Below are positions 54,290 through 64,000 of a stretch of 64,000 nt of DNA, one piece after another. Both the position numbers and the translations under genes were made by a program. The DNA is from Siphonodentalium dalli. Lineage: Eukaryota > Mollusca > Scaphopoda > Gadilida > Siphonodentaliidae. The stretch covers positions 28,150,987 to 28,214,986 of the forward strand of contig CP136063.1 in the NCBI GenBank assembly GCA_032622095.1, in the 5' to 3' direction. Position 1 is the stretch's first letter, and the number at the start of each line of letters is the position of its first letter. The notes below the pieces were generated by a model, which saw only the letters and a program-made list of their open reading frames with translations, was not told the DNA's origin and ran no database searches.

Positions 54290-54437
54290 ACTCCGGAGTA
54301 CCATTCAGGTTTGGTACTCTGGAGTACCAAAACCTCATTTGGTACTCTGGAGTACCACAATTTTGGTACTCCGTGTGGGACAGCCGGAGTACCAAATTTG
54401 GTACTCCAGAGTACCTGGAGTTTTTAGAGTGTATACA
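54290..54437. repeat. GGTACTC/GAGTACC palindromic array, right part
   Basis: actccggagtacc, tttggtactctggagtacca (twice) and ttggtactccagagtacc continue the array split by the hAT element. It ends in gagtttttagagtgta. Confidence 0.8.
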
Positions 54438-54719
54438 TGTGACCTTATCCATGCATGTCCTGTGAAAACTTATAATAGCATATTGAATGTTAAAATACGC
54501 GCATATTAAACACAAGATTATCCGTGTATTGTCGAAGATCGACTTGATATATCTGTTCATAGCTTTATTACCGTTTCAACACATCGGATATCTTTATCCT
54601 CTTTCTAGTGAGAAGACCACGAAGGCCTATATTCGCTTTGGGGCAATTTATGTGCACAGGAAAGGCACCAGCACTCGGGAAGCAACAAACTGAGCTGCAT
54701 ATATAGATGTACGCGAATC
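54438..54719. other. Unrecognised sequence
   Basis: A 68-codon frame (54,487-54,693) has a hydrophobic stretch but no domain that I know. Confidence 0.35.
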
Positions 54720-54841
54720 ATGTTACATTCTCAAACCATGTAGTTATCCCAATCCGCGCTCTTTTAAATAGATTGGATGCGCCATGGCTGGCCTACTTCT
54801 GATGGTACAGTGTGCTACGCACCTGTCCGACTAAGTCACTT
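54720..54841 (+). repeat. Dispersed repeat R2, copy 1 (mate 55,469-55,592)
   Basis: atgttacattctcaa, atccgcgctctttt, catggctggcctac and gcacctgtccgactaagtca recur in order 750 bases downstream. The intervening sequence shows no gene. Confidence 0.7.
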
Positions 54842-55468
54842 TGAACCCAAAATTTATACAATAGCATACGAGCTGTGAAAAGGTTAGCGATCTTGGATCT
54901 TGGTATAAACGTTTGTATCGACATATCATGCATTCACAGCATTAATTGTTTATCCTCAATGAATCTGTTTCTGAATTATATTTAATGCTTAATGCCTGAT
55001 ACACATGTATAGCGACATTTCTGTGATCTTTCTAGAACGTTCGCGAGCATGATAGAACTCCAAATAAAATATATTGGCCTATGTCCAATTTTTGTGATCA
55101 AAATATTCGTACAAATATAAATTAAGATTGTACAGCCGTTGCTCACCAGTCACAATGGACAGACTACCTCAAGTGTAAAAACTTTATACAGCTTCAGCTT
55201 CAGAAATGGAGAGTCATATTTGCATTCCATATACTTATACCCTCCCGATATATGTAATTTCTGTACATTTGTGACACTTTTCAATGCATATTCCGTCTAA
55301 ATACGTGTATATTATGTCTGTTTGCATTTTTGCGCTCGCTTTGGTCATCCTTACAGCAGAAGAGTAAGACGTCAGCAAGACAGGTGTTATCAGTGTGAGT
55401 GATTGCCAGTCGTGCATAATTAGTTCCAATATAAATATATCCACTGCACGTAGAAATAACCGTCACTG
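54842..55468. other. Sequence between the two R2 copies
   Basis: AT-rich; no gene, RNA or repeat recognised. Minus-strand frames of 60-70 codons overlap one another in different phases. Confidence 0.35.
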
Positions 55469-55592
55469 ATATTACATTCTCAATCCGTGCTTCTATAGCA
55501 AATCCGCGCTCTTTGAAATTGGTACCGCAGCCTCATGGCCGAACGGCCTCCCATTGCATATGATGCCACGCATCTGTCCGACTAAGTCACTT
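55469..55592 (+). repeat. Dispersed repeat R2, copy 2
   Basis: This is the mate of 54,720-54,841, with aaatccgcgctctttgaaat and cgcatctgtccgactaagtc. The two copies differ at perhaps a fifth of positions. Confidence 0.7.
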
Positions 55593-57834
55593 CTATCTTC
55601 ATGGTACAGATTCGTACAACTTGTGTTTAGTTTACGGATCTTGGACAGTCAGTACAATTGGTAAGTGTTTGACTCAACCGACCGTGAATACACTTTGTTT
55701 AAAACAAAACATGAATAGGTTATCATCCAATACTATCCATGACTGTTGATAACCCAAAAAGGATCCGCATAATTACGGAGTGCTGCCTGATGTCAAATCA
55801 TGGTTTATAGTTGTAGTATAATTATTTTCTGGATGACCACTTTTCTGCCAGTGTTCATCGACCAACAAAATAGCACAGTGATATGGGATGCCACTGAAAT
55901 TATGATAAACTCCAGGATCCCAACTAAATTACTTTATTGAAGTTCAACGAAGAATTATATGGAGAGCAGGGTGTTAATGTAAAATATTAGATCGACGGGG
56001 GTTAAATCGATGGGGCATATCTGGGTGATTGGCGATATTTGGGTGATTGCTGATAGTAGCTCTCGCGTGATAAGCATTGATTGATAATTGACTCGATTCA
56101 GCACGAGTTTCTCGAATGTTCTATAGTGTGCTTGAATGTAAACAAGATTTTAGGGGCCATTCTACGTTTAGCTTCTTATGTGCACGGTTGGCACACCATC
56201 CCACCCACATGTAGTAACGTAGATCATTCAATTATATTTTGGCTTTTGGAAAAGTTGGTCATCAATACATACGAGAAGATAGGCTACAAAATTTCGTTTC
56301 ATTGCCTGATACATGTTTATAGTATGTCATAATAGTATAAGTCTTTTATGATTATTTAATGATAACACTATATTCTATATTTGATGTGAACAGTTCATGT
56401 GAAGCCAACGTTATCCTGAATTTCTAGATTAAATATTCGTTATATAATTCGTGGTTGTTATTCTATAAATCATTTATGTTTGTTCGAGTCAAACGAGTTA
56501 AAAGTTAAAACATAATGTAGATTTCCTCAAATTCTCAGCTTTAATGCATTGTACGTTTGAAAGAATTTAAATACAAATCAATCCATGCTGTTCGCGACAG
56601 GTCTATCCCCGGGGAAAGAGCGACATGTATTTACTTGATTCTTCAATTCGGGTCAATATATTAGGTCCCATGCCATGCAGTGCCAGAATTCAGATTAGAA
56701 CGACTGCTCATTTCCAAAATATCATGATGCTCAACGGTTTATCGCCATGTAACTCACTTAGCTTTAAATAATCGTTGTCACCAGCAGGCGTGTTTCCAAT
56801 TGCCGTTAAAATCACTGATCCGACAAATTGATAAACCGACATTGGCAAATTACATATCGGCATTGATTTAAAACTTCGCACTTCAGTGTTGGTCAGACTA
56901 TAACTTTCTGTATCTTTCACGAGAATATACCATCCAATTGCAGATGTAATTTTTAACATCTCAAGTCTTTTATTTGAGATATAGGTACAAGACAGAGACA
57001 CAAATGTGTATAAGGAACCCGCACGCGTTGTTTATTCCCGTTGCCAATTAAATATATATATTGTACACATGTATGTATGTATACTAATAACACTCAATAA
57101 TGTGTGTTCGTGTGTTTGTCTGTCTGTCGGTTTTTGGTGACCAACCAGTTGGATCATGGCAAAATAAAATTGGTATGTATGGTAGATTGTCACGTTGAGT
57201 GTCATCGGATAGGTACAGATGACGTCAGATGATTTAAATTAGCATTCATGAATACCGTAATAACATAATTAATTACATACCTAAAATGATTGGACCACCG
57301 GAGCTGAAAATTATAATACATGCTTAAATTGACCAGGGAAATGCTATCCGTTAGGTGCCTCTGCTATCAAATTACTTAAAGTGCAACAAACAAATATATA
57401 AGATAAGCATTAACTACCGTTTATTATCAGCTTAGAAGATATGTGGGGGGAGATTGCTACACATGGATAGCTTTACCATGATATTGCCATGTGGCAGGTG
57501 CCGCAGACTCAGATGACCCAATCATTCGCAATACAGATTGTTATACCCAGCTTAGAATATATGGATGGAGAAAATGTCAGCTTCCCGAGGTGTCCCATGG
57601 AATATGTGTGATTTGTCTCTGTTAGTACAAATGGACACATGGGTAACTTGACCCAGGTAGCCGTTAGGGAAAGATTTAGGGTTTGAGTTTGGGTTAGTTT
57701 TATGGTTAGTGTTATTATTGTGTCAGGTTTGTCAATAGACGTAACGTTATGACTAGTCTTATTGGTTGGATCGTGATTAGGGTTATAACCACGACTAAGG
57801 TTATTGGTATAAGTAAGGGTTGGTTATGGTTATA
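55593..57834. other. Unrecognised sequence with weak frames
   Basis: Frames at 56,081-56,332 (plus, 83 codons) and 56,708-57,001 (minus, 97 codons, reading MSLSCTYISNKRLEMLK near its start) have mixed composition, but I cannot tie them to a family or to splice signals. A short (atgt)n microsatellite lies at about 57,060-57,085. From 57,660 GGTTAG/GGTTAT-rich sequence begins. Confidence 0.35.
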
Positions 57835-58032
57835 TATATAGTTAGAATTATAGTTACGGTTACGGCTAGGGCACGATTATGCTTATGGAAAACGTTTGGC
57901 CTTCGGATATAATATGGGTTGCAGATAGGTGTGGTTATGGTTAAGGTTTGGGTTATGGGAAAGATAATGATTGAGGAGGGGTGTGGGTTGTAATATATAT
58001 GTCAATTATATGGAAGTGTAAAATTTCTAGTT
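57835..58032 (+). repeat. Intact GGTTA-rich repeat (empty site of the fold-back element)
   Basis: It runs from tatatagttagaattatagt through ggaaaacgtttggcc, gggttgcagataggtgtggt and gggaaagataatgattgagg to ttatatggaagtgtaaaatt without interruption. The two halves at 2,655-2,744 and 7,254-7,400 align to it in order. Confidence 0.75.
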
Positions 58033-58035
58033 TAT

Positions 58036-58738
58036 GATTCATATCACATCCACTCTTGTGAGACATTATTATTTATGATTTATATGACATCTTCTCATGT
58101 GAGGCATCATTAGTTATGATTCATATCACCTCCTCTCGTGTGAGACATCATTAGTTATGATTCATATCACGTCCTCTCATGTTAGACGTCATTAGTTATG
58201 ATTCATATCACGTCCTCGCATGTGAGGCATCATTAGTTATGATTCATATCACGTCCTCTCGTGTGAGGCATAATTAGTTATGATTCATATCACATCCTCT
58301 CATGTGAGACATCTTTAGTTATGATTCATATCACGTCCTCTCGTGTGAGACGTCTTTAGTTATGATTCATATCACGTCCTCTCATGTTAGACGTCATTAG
58401 TTATGATTCAATTCACGTCCTCGCATGTGAGGCATCATTAGTTATGATTCATATCACGTCCTCTCGTGTGAGGCATAATTAGTTATGATTCATATCACGT
58501 CCTCTCATGTGAGACATCTTTAGTTATGATTCATATCACGTCCTCTCGTGTGAGACGTCATTAGTTATGATTCATATTACGTCATATCATGTGAAACAGC
58601 ATTAGTTATGATTTATATCACATCCACTCATGTTAGTCATCATGTGGTATGATTCATACTGTCACGTCCTCTCATGTGAGACATCATTAGTAATGGTTCC
58701 TATAGTCACATCCTACCATGTGAGACATCACTAGTTAT
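58036..58738 (+). repeat. 41-base minisatellite, 17 units, with a 205-base higher-order period
   Basis: The unit is gattcatatcac, gtcctctcatgtgagacatc, attagttat. Units 4-8 (58,159-58,363) and 9-13 (58,364-58,568) repeat the same series of five variants (ATGTTAGACGTC, GCATGTGAGGCATC, CGTGTGAGGCATAA, ATGTGAGACATCTT, CGTGTGAGACGTC), a recent five-unit duplication. Confidence 0.93.
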
Positions 58739-58764
58739 GATGCTTACAAATTTATCACTACCGC

Positions 58765-59112
58765 ACTGTATGAATTCATTAGTATACACTCTATTTATTA
58801 CTACCTCACTGTATGCTTTCCTTAGTATTACAAATTTATCACTACTTCACTGTATGCATTCATTAGTATACACTTTAATTATTACTACCTCACTGTATGC
58901 ATTCATTAGTTTACACGCTATTTAGTACTACCGCACTGTATGCATTAATTAGTATACACTCTATTTATTACCACATCACTGTATGCATTCATAAGTCTGC
59001 ACTCTATTTATTACCACATCACTGTGTGCATTCATTAGTATACACTCTATTAATTACCACCTCACTGTATGCATTCATTAGTATACACTCTATTTATTAC
59101 CACATCACTGTG
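58765..59112 (+). repeat. ~43-base minisatellite
   Basis: About eight units of tgtatgcattcattagtata, cactctatttattacca, catcac follow the previous array. The reading frames with HSLVYTL repeats are artefacts of it. Confidence 0.9.
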
Positions 59113-59389
59113 TCTCTGATAAACTAATGTTCGTTGAGTCATTGAGTTTGGCATTTGAAACATTATTGGACACAAATAATGTATAACAAAAGCGATAATC
59201 TTCATCTCTTATATATGATAACGCAGTGGACAAACAATGGAAAAGTGCAGAAATATTTCATGTATACACACCCGTACTAGCAATGTCATTTAATTTTATA
59301 TACCGGAAGTAAGTAAGTTACATTATCTAAGTTTCTTCTGCAACATTATGCCATTCTCATTTGTTTTTATTTCAGTATGAGACTGTTGA
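59113..59389. other. Spacer, nothing recognised
   Basis: AT-rich sequence between minisatellites, with no frame of note. Confidence 0.35.
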
Positions 59390-59635
59390 GAATTATAAAG
59401 CTAATGAGGCCACTGAGGCTGTTGAGGGTGTTGAGACTGATTATGATGGGGCTGATGAGGCTGTTGGTGGTGCTGAGCTTGATGATGCTGGTGACTGTTG
59501 AGGCTGTTGAGGGTGTTGATGCGGTTGAGAGGGTGTTGAGGCTGATTATGCTGTTGAGGTTGATGGGGCTGATGAGGCTGTTGATGGTGTTGAGGCTAAT
59601 GCGGCTGATGTGGCTGATGTGGCTGTTAAGAACCT
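59390..59635 (+). repeat. TTGAGGCTG/CTGATGAGG minisatellite
   Basis: Degenerate 9-12-base units ctgttgagg, ctgatgagg, gtgttgagg over ~240 bases. Frames of 105-110 codons on both strands (leucine/arginine-rich, serine/isoleucine-rich) are artefacts. Confidence 0.85.
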
Positions 59636-60959
59636 TTAGAATAATCAATTTGTCAAGTCCCTGTTTCATGATTGGGTTCGTTTTGATACTTTGAACCATT
59701 GGTATATGCTGTACATGTTTATGTTTCTATGTTATTCATTTACACCCGAGATAAGCTTATTTTTAGTGTTTCTGGTATCTCAAGAGATGAATGGATCAAC
59801 ATACAACTTGGCGTGTAAATGTTTTGTGTTAGCAGGATTCATATATGAAAATTGGGATTATACTTCACTTGATCAATGTAATTGTATTTTACAATCAACA
59901 AAATATTCAAATATATGTGTACAAATGTCAAATGTCATTAACATACTATGTAATCGCACAGTCCAGTCCTAATATGACATTGTTGATCCTGTTGAATTAA
60001 TTGTGGAGTCTTAGTATACTCACATATGCTATATGTTATTTAAGCGAACTTCGAATTAAAAACTAAATGTATTCGAACTAACTATTTATATGTACATGTT
60101 TGAATATCGTGAGTTGATAATAAACGTATTCATAAACAATTATAAAGGACTACACTTTGTGAAATTGGGACTATATTGGGCGATTTTGCATTATGAAAAT
60201 TATGTTAATTGTGTACATGGCAAGTCAAGTTAGCACTAAGAGGTGTAACCTGTTCTCATTGGAATCAATGTGGGATTAAACGAGGCATTGTGCACGTGTT
60301 ATTCTACACCCGTTGACGTACGGACAATCAACGAAATTTAAAATACCAATTACAGCTTAACCGGTCTCGGACTACAACTTGTGTGTCCCAAAATTTGGGC
60401 CGGAATATTCGGACATGTGTTTGGCTGAACTTTCGTCAATTTGGCACACGGTTCTGAATTGTTTGTTTTTATGAGGCAAATCAAACCTGCTGTCGTCGGG
60501 TTATAAAGAGAAAATAGGGTGAAATATCCAATGCTAAGTAAACAACAGTCTGACAGATTGATATATAAAAGTCACAACCGCAATATATCTGGAGACAACT
60601 GAAATCCATAATGTGTTTATCATTTCGGATTTTCGTTTAAAAAAAATATGACGTCAAATCGCTAATCCTCTAGTTACAATCCAATATCTTATATTACACA
60701 CACATATATATATATATATTATCTATATCACATGTCTATTATTCTTTACTATCATCTTGTTAAACTCCTGTGGTATATATGTATAACAAATTCAATTGTC
60801 TTAATACATTATAATCGTACAAAAGTTAGTACTTGAAATAAATCTGTAACAATTCAGTAAATTCAATTTATGGATTTTCTGGGATATATAAAAACAAATA
60901 TTAAGTGTTTTGCAATTTGAATGTTCGATATACGCTCATTCATTCTCCTAACATGTATA
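59636..60959. other. Unrecognised AT-rich sequence
   Basis: A 93-codon frame at 59,691-59,972 shows cysteines but no known domain or splice pattern. A (TA)n tract is at about 60,703-60,720. I see nothing else. Confidence 0.35.
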
Positions 60960-61725
60960 TCAATCCAATTCAATTCTTTATTCTCATCACCTTATAAATA
61001 AATGATTGGAGTAAGCAATTTACAATATGCACAATAGCAGATGTGTATACATAATTCAATTATTTATATATCTTATTGTATACTGTCATGTGGCTATATG
61101 TATACCAGCACAATATTAATTTTATTTCATATACGAATAAGTCCAAACTACATTGTGAGTTCAGTGTATACCTTATGCTTGGGATCTTAATCAGTGATTT
61201 GATTAGCAGAAACAATAGTATCACCAGCAACCCTAATAAAATAGTAATAATAACAACAATACTGAAATAAATCTGAAGTTAACATAAGTACATTGTCACT
61301 GACTGTCAGAAATTTTGCGGTCTACTAACTTGATGAAATTGCATAATTTGCGGAGACACTTTGGTGTTTGTTCATTCATGAGTTCTCTCATCACCATTGT
61401 ATTTGTTGGACTTCCCATGAGTTTGGATAACAAGCTATTCTGAGGAATTATTAGCTCTGTGCAGGTAAGAAGGCAGTGGAATTCGTCTCCGTCTTGCACA
61501 GAGTCGCATAATGGTCAAATCCGGTCACGGCGATCAGAGCAATTCTACCGCCCTGTCTCGATTGGTAATTTATGGCTACTCCTACGGAATTTACACAATA
61601 AATTCCTACTGTTGTGATCCAGGGTGTCGATATAAGTTTCAAATGATATGCTGTGTTTAAATATACGGTAAATTCTACAACGACTGCTAAGTATCTCTGA
61701 ATTTTGATATTTCAAACACAATTTC
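60960..61725 (-). pseudogene. 3' end of a second non-LTR retrotransposon
   Basis: The minus strand reads SEILSSRCRIYRIFKHSISF, TLDHNSRNLLCKFRRSSHKL and PIETGR (61,570-61,720), and after a frame change QDGDEFHCLLTCTELI and SLRK-like LRKLCNFIKLVDRKI, with the stop at 61,296. The same order is found at the C-terminus of the element at 39,919-43,563 (LSSRGKIYRIFKHDINF, TTLCKFRTSNHRLPIET, DEFHYLFEC). A 3' region follows and ends near 60,970 in gagaataaagaattgaattg, again an AATAAAG end without poly(A). It is heavily 5'-truncated, and the CCHC cysteines before QDGDEF are damaged. Confidence 0.8.
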
Positions 61726-63426
61726 CAGGGGCTAATTGGTCAGTTGGCCAACTTTAGCTGTTGACAAAGCACAGGATACCACGCAGCTCTACGCATGTGT
61801 ACAATATATGGGCCCGATCACTGTCACAAAAATCTTAAATGTTCCATGGTTCTCCCAAACCAAATATTATATAACTTAATTATAGTCATCACAAACTTGT
61901 ATGAGGGACACATATGGTATCGATTACATCTTGCAATGCAGCGTTCACATAGCGACCAATACAATATTAGGTTCGCCTCATGTGATTTGCTTGACCAATG
62001 AAAACAGAACAGTGCACCAGAGACACTGATTGCTATGTTAATCGTATCCCGGGTGGGTGATCCATGTTTACTTTGATTAGTGGTCATCGGTATCCGTTAA
62101 GTAAGTGAGTTCGCCGTAACCATGCATGCGCTCGGGTTATGTTCCATCAATGTTATCGTCTGCTCAGCAATGTTCGGACACTATATTTCTATGTCTAGTT
62201 GGGTTATCATAATCGATGGATTATTCAATGGATAATTCACTTCTTTGCACTGCTTGAATAGAGGGGTGTCCACCCCTCCTCTTTAGCCAACATTGGCAAA
62301 TATCCTGGTTTGATGTTCATATTCCGTGAATTTATGTTATAAATATGAGTTTTAAATATTTCTAACTGTGAATTCTGAATTTCAACAGCTCGTGGCTCGT
62401 GTATTGTCAGTCAGACAAACGTTTATATGTGTTTTAAACATATTTCAAATCGATTAGATATTTGATTTGTGACGTGCTTACCTGGACCTGGTTATGCAAA
62501 GGCTACTCTTAATGATTTATAAATAGACATCGCTGATCGTTGAAATATGTAGTTAAAATCTGTTTTTCAGAATAGTTTTCAATGCTTTGACGTTCTCCGA
62601 TGATCCTCTTATTTTGATTGGACTTTGATGTATTGTTAGACTAACTGCATGTTGATATATATGTAGCTCTAGACTTGTGGTACTGTTCACACTAAATGAA
62701 CTTTGAACACATAGTAATGTAGTTGTAACATATATGTTCAATTAACTATGGTTTTGATATGCATATATGAAATATCGTCGTAGGTGAATATGAGAACAAA
62801 GTTTGTCTGTTTCAAATATACTTGTTGATGATGGTTGGTTTGTGACTTTTCACAGGTACCAACTGTGAAGATTTTGAGTATTTTTTAATTGTTTCGTGTT
62901 TGACGAACCTGGTTGTTGCTTGTGGGCTATAGTCATCTTTAATAATTTAATTCGCAAACACATATATGAATGGCATGGAACATTTGTCAAAACCGTTTCT
63001 AAGAACTGAACATTTTACCAAATAACGGAGTTGGGACGTGGCTATAAACGATTAATGGTTGGCGGAAATATGTACGTTTTATATCTCGCTACTGCACAAA
63101 ATATATTGTATTAAATTTATTGGAATGTGAGTTATTTATGGATGTAAAAAATGAAATTTACAACCAAAATATATTTACTCCGCAGTTCTTTCATTAGTAT
63201 CACCGCGAATTTTTCGAAGTTCCCAATTAATGCATAGAAGTTTCTCGTCGTGAATCTGTCTATTTTTGACTTGATGTGTGTGGATGCCATCATACGACAC
63301 GGAGAGAAACGCCGCATGGAATCCCATTCAATCTCTCAGTTATGGGGATGGTCAGATGCAGCTGGGCTTTTGTGCTGCATTTAGCTAGCTGAGCATCCAC
63401 ATGGATGAGGCCAAACAAATAATACA
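61726..63426. other. Unrecognised sequence
   Basis: No gene or repeat recognised. There is a small hairpin at about 62,262-62,281 (gaggggtgtccacccctc). Frames of 60-87 codons overlap on both strands without domain features. Confidence 0.35.
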
Positions 63427-63763
63427 TGTGTTTAGGGTTACATTGTCCAAAATAATTAGGGTAGGTAGGTATTTGTTTCTTCAAATTCGTTTATTCTGCA
63501 TTCCATTTGGTCATTGACAATTCAAACTAGAAAGCTTCATAATTCAGATAAATTGAAAGGTTCAATACTAAATTGTGTTGATGTTGAATTAGTCAGAGCA
63601 CTAGACTATTAAAACGTCTAAACGTTTTTGTTGGAGAAGTTTGAAAATGGGTAAGATACCTTTCGATGCCCTTCCCGTTGAGCAAAAAAACAAACAAATT
63701 ATCTGTGTAAAATGTTTTGGGTAGGTAACATTTTCTAGGGTAGGTAGGGAAACCCTAAACACA
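63427..63763. mobile_element. Candidate 337-bp MITE with TGTGTTTAGGGTT ends
   Basis: tgtgtttagggtt at 63,427-63,439 is exactly inverted at 63,751-63,763 (aaccctaaacaca). Just inside, agggtaggtaggt is also near both ends but in direct orientation. No clear target duplication is seen, so the class is uncertain. Confidence 0.55.
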
Positions 63764-64000
63764 GGTTTTGTTTTTGTGTGAATGGACGGATGTGAACCGA
63801 GTATTAAAGATCGATTATCTCCTCATATAACAAATTTGAAATAGTTGCGGGATATAAAAATATAACTCTGAATTGATGACCCCTGTCCGGAAACGCTTCT
63901 ATCAATTAATATTGATTTTATTTCGAAAATGTTATTATAAAATGAAATGATTAGATGGGACACTTAGATTAGATTGTTTCTACGTTTAGAACAGACAATT
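63764..64000. other. Window end, nothing recognised
   Basis: AT-rich sequence with no frame, repeat or RNA that I can support. Confidence 0.35.

Noticed and set aside
56708-57001. 97-codon minus-strand frame as a host gene
   Set aside because: It has an even composition but no recognised domain, no splice context and no upstream signal, so it is only noted within the unrecognised stretch.
57640-57830. Interstitial telomere repeat
   Set aside because: GGTTAG-like words are present but do not form regular TTAGGG runs.
59367-59699. Leucine- and serine/isoleucine-rich frames on both strands
   Set aside because: They come from the TTGAGGCTG minisatellite, with no independent evidence of coding.
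1-64000. CRISPR arrays, bacterial operons, rRNA or tRNA genes
   Set aside because: The tandem repeats lack the regular short repeat/unique spacer form, no bacterial genes are present, and I saw no tRNA or rRNA signature by eye. A tRNA scan was not possible here.

Overview
This is a eukaryotic, AT-rich, intron-era genomic window that is almost wholly made of transposable elements and tandem repeats. The mixture of a Polinton/Maverick element, a Crypton-type tyrosine recombinase of the KIAA1958/DUF3504 group, endonuclease-reverse transcriptase retrotransposons, hAT and TA-target miniature elements, and dense minisatellites points to a marine invertebrate, most likely a lophotrochozoan such as a bivalve mollusc. 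That assignment is inference; no diagnostic host gene is complete here. I saw no rRNA, tRNA or CRISPR.

Layout. 1-2.7 kb: degenerate ~150-base repeats. 2,745-7,253: a 4.5-kb fold-back transposon with TA target duplication, inserted in a repeat whose uninterrupted copy lies at 57.8 kb. 7.8-10.3 kb: arrays of units rich in the nuclear-receptor-like motif TCAAGGTCA. 10,292-23,508: a 13.2-kb Polinton relic that is one giant palindrome. It has AGT...ACT ends and a 6-bp target duplication (one mismatch), and both arms carry the same half-set of genes (packaging ATPase, integrase, penton, PX, major capsid protein) meeting in a ~9-base loop near 17,137. No polymerase or protease is visible. 23.5-30.6 kb: dispersed repeats, a TA-flanked MITE, and a ten-unit array with paired YY1-like cores. 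30,592-47,683: a second, unrelated-looking giant palindrome (17.1 kb, 6-bp target duplication ATCACA), apparently non-coding. A 2.2-kb Crypton interrupts its left arm and a 3.6-kb non-LTR retrotransposon its right arm; in each case the other arm serves as the empty-site control. 47.7-49.3 kb: repeats matching those that flank the first palindrome. 50.6-52.7 kb: the only plausible host gene, with exons that look like two ends of a SAM domain. 53-54.3 kb: a non-autonomous hAT element in a palindromic GGTACTC repeat. 57.8-59.6 kb: minisatellites, one with a 205-base higher-order period. 61-61.7 kb: a second retrotransposon 3' end. The rest to 64 kb is unrecognised.

How it fits together. The window is a nested record of insertions. 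In the Polinton, two TTAA-flanked MITEs sit at the same two integrase sites in both arms, so the gene was already broken before the palindrome formed. The palindrome as a whole nevertheless has proper ends and a target duplication, so it was probably copied and inserted by proteins supplied in trans, like a snap-back defective virus genome. The second palindrome shows the same architecture without recognisable virion genes. These two giant palindromes, and the hairpin-ended Crypton, are the most unusual content here.
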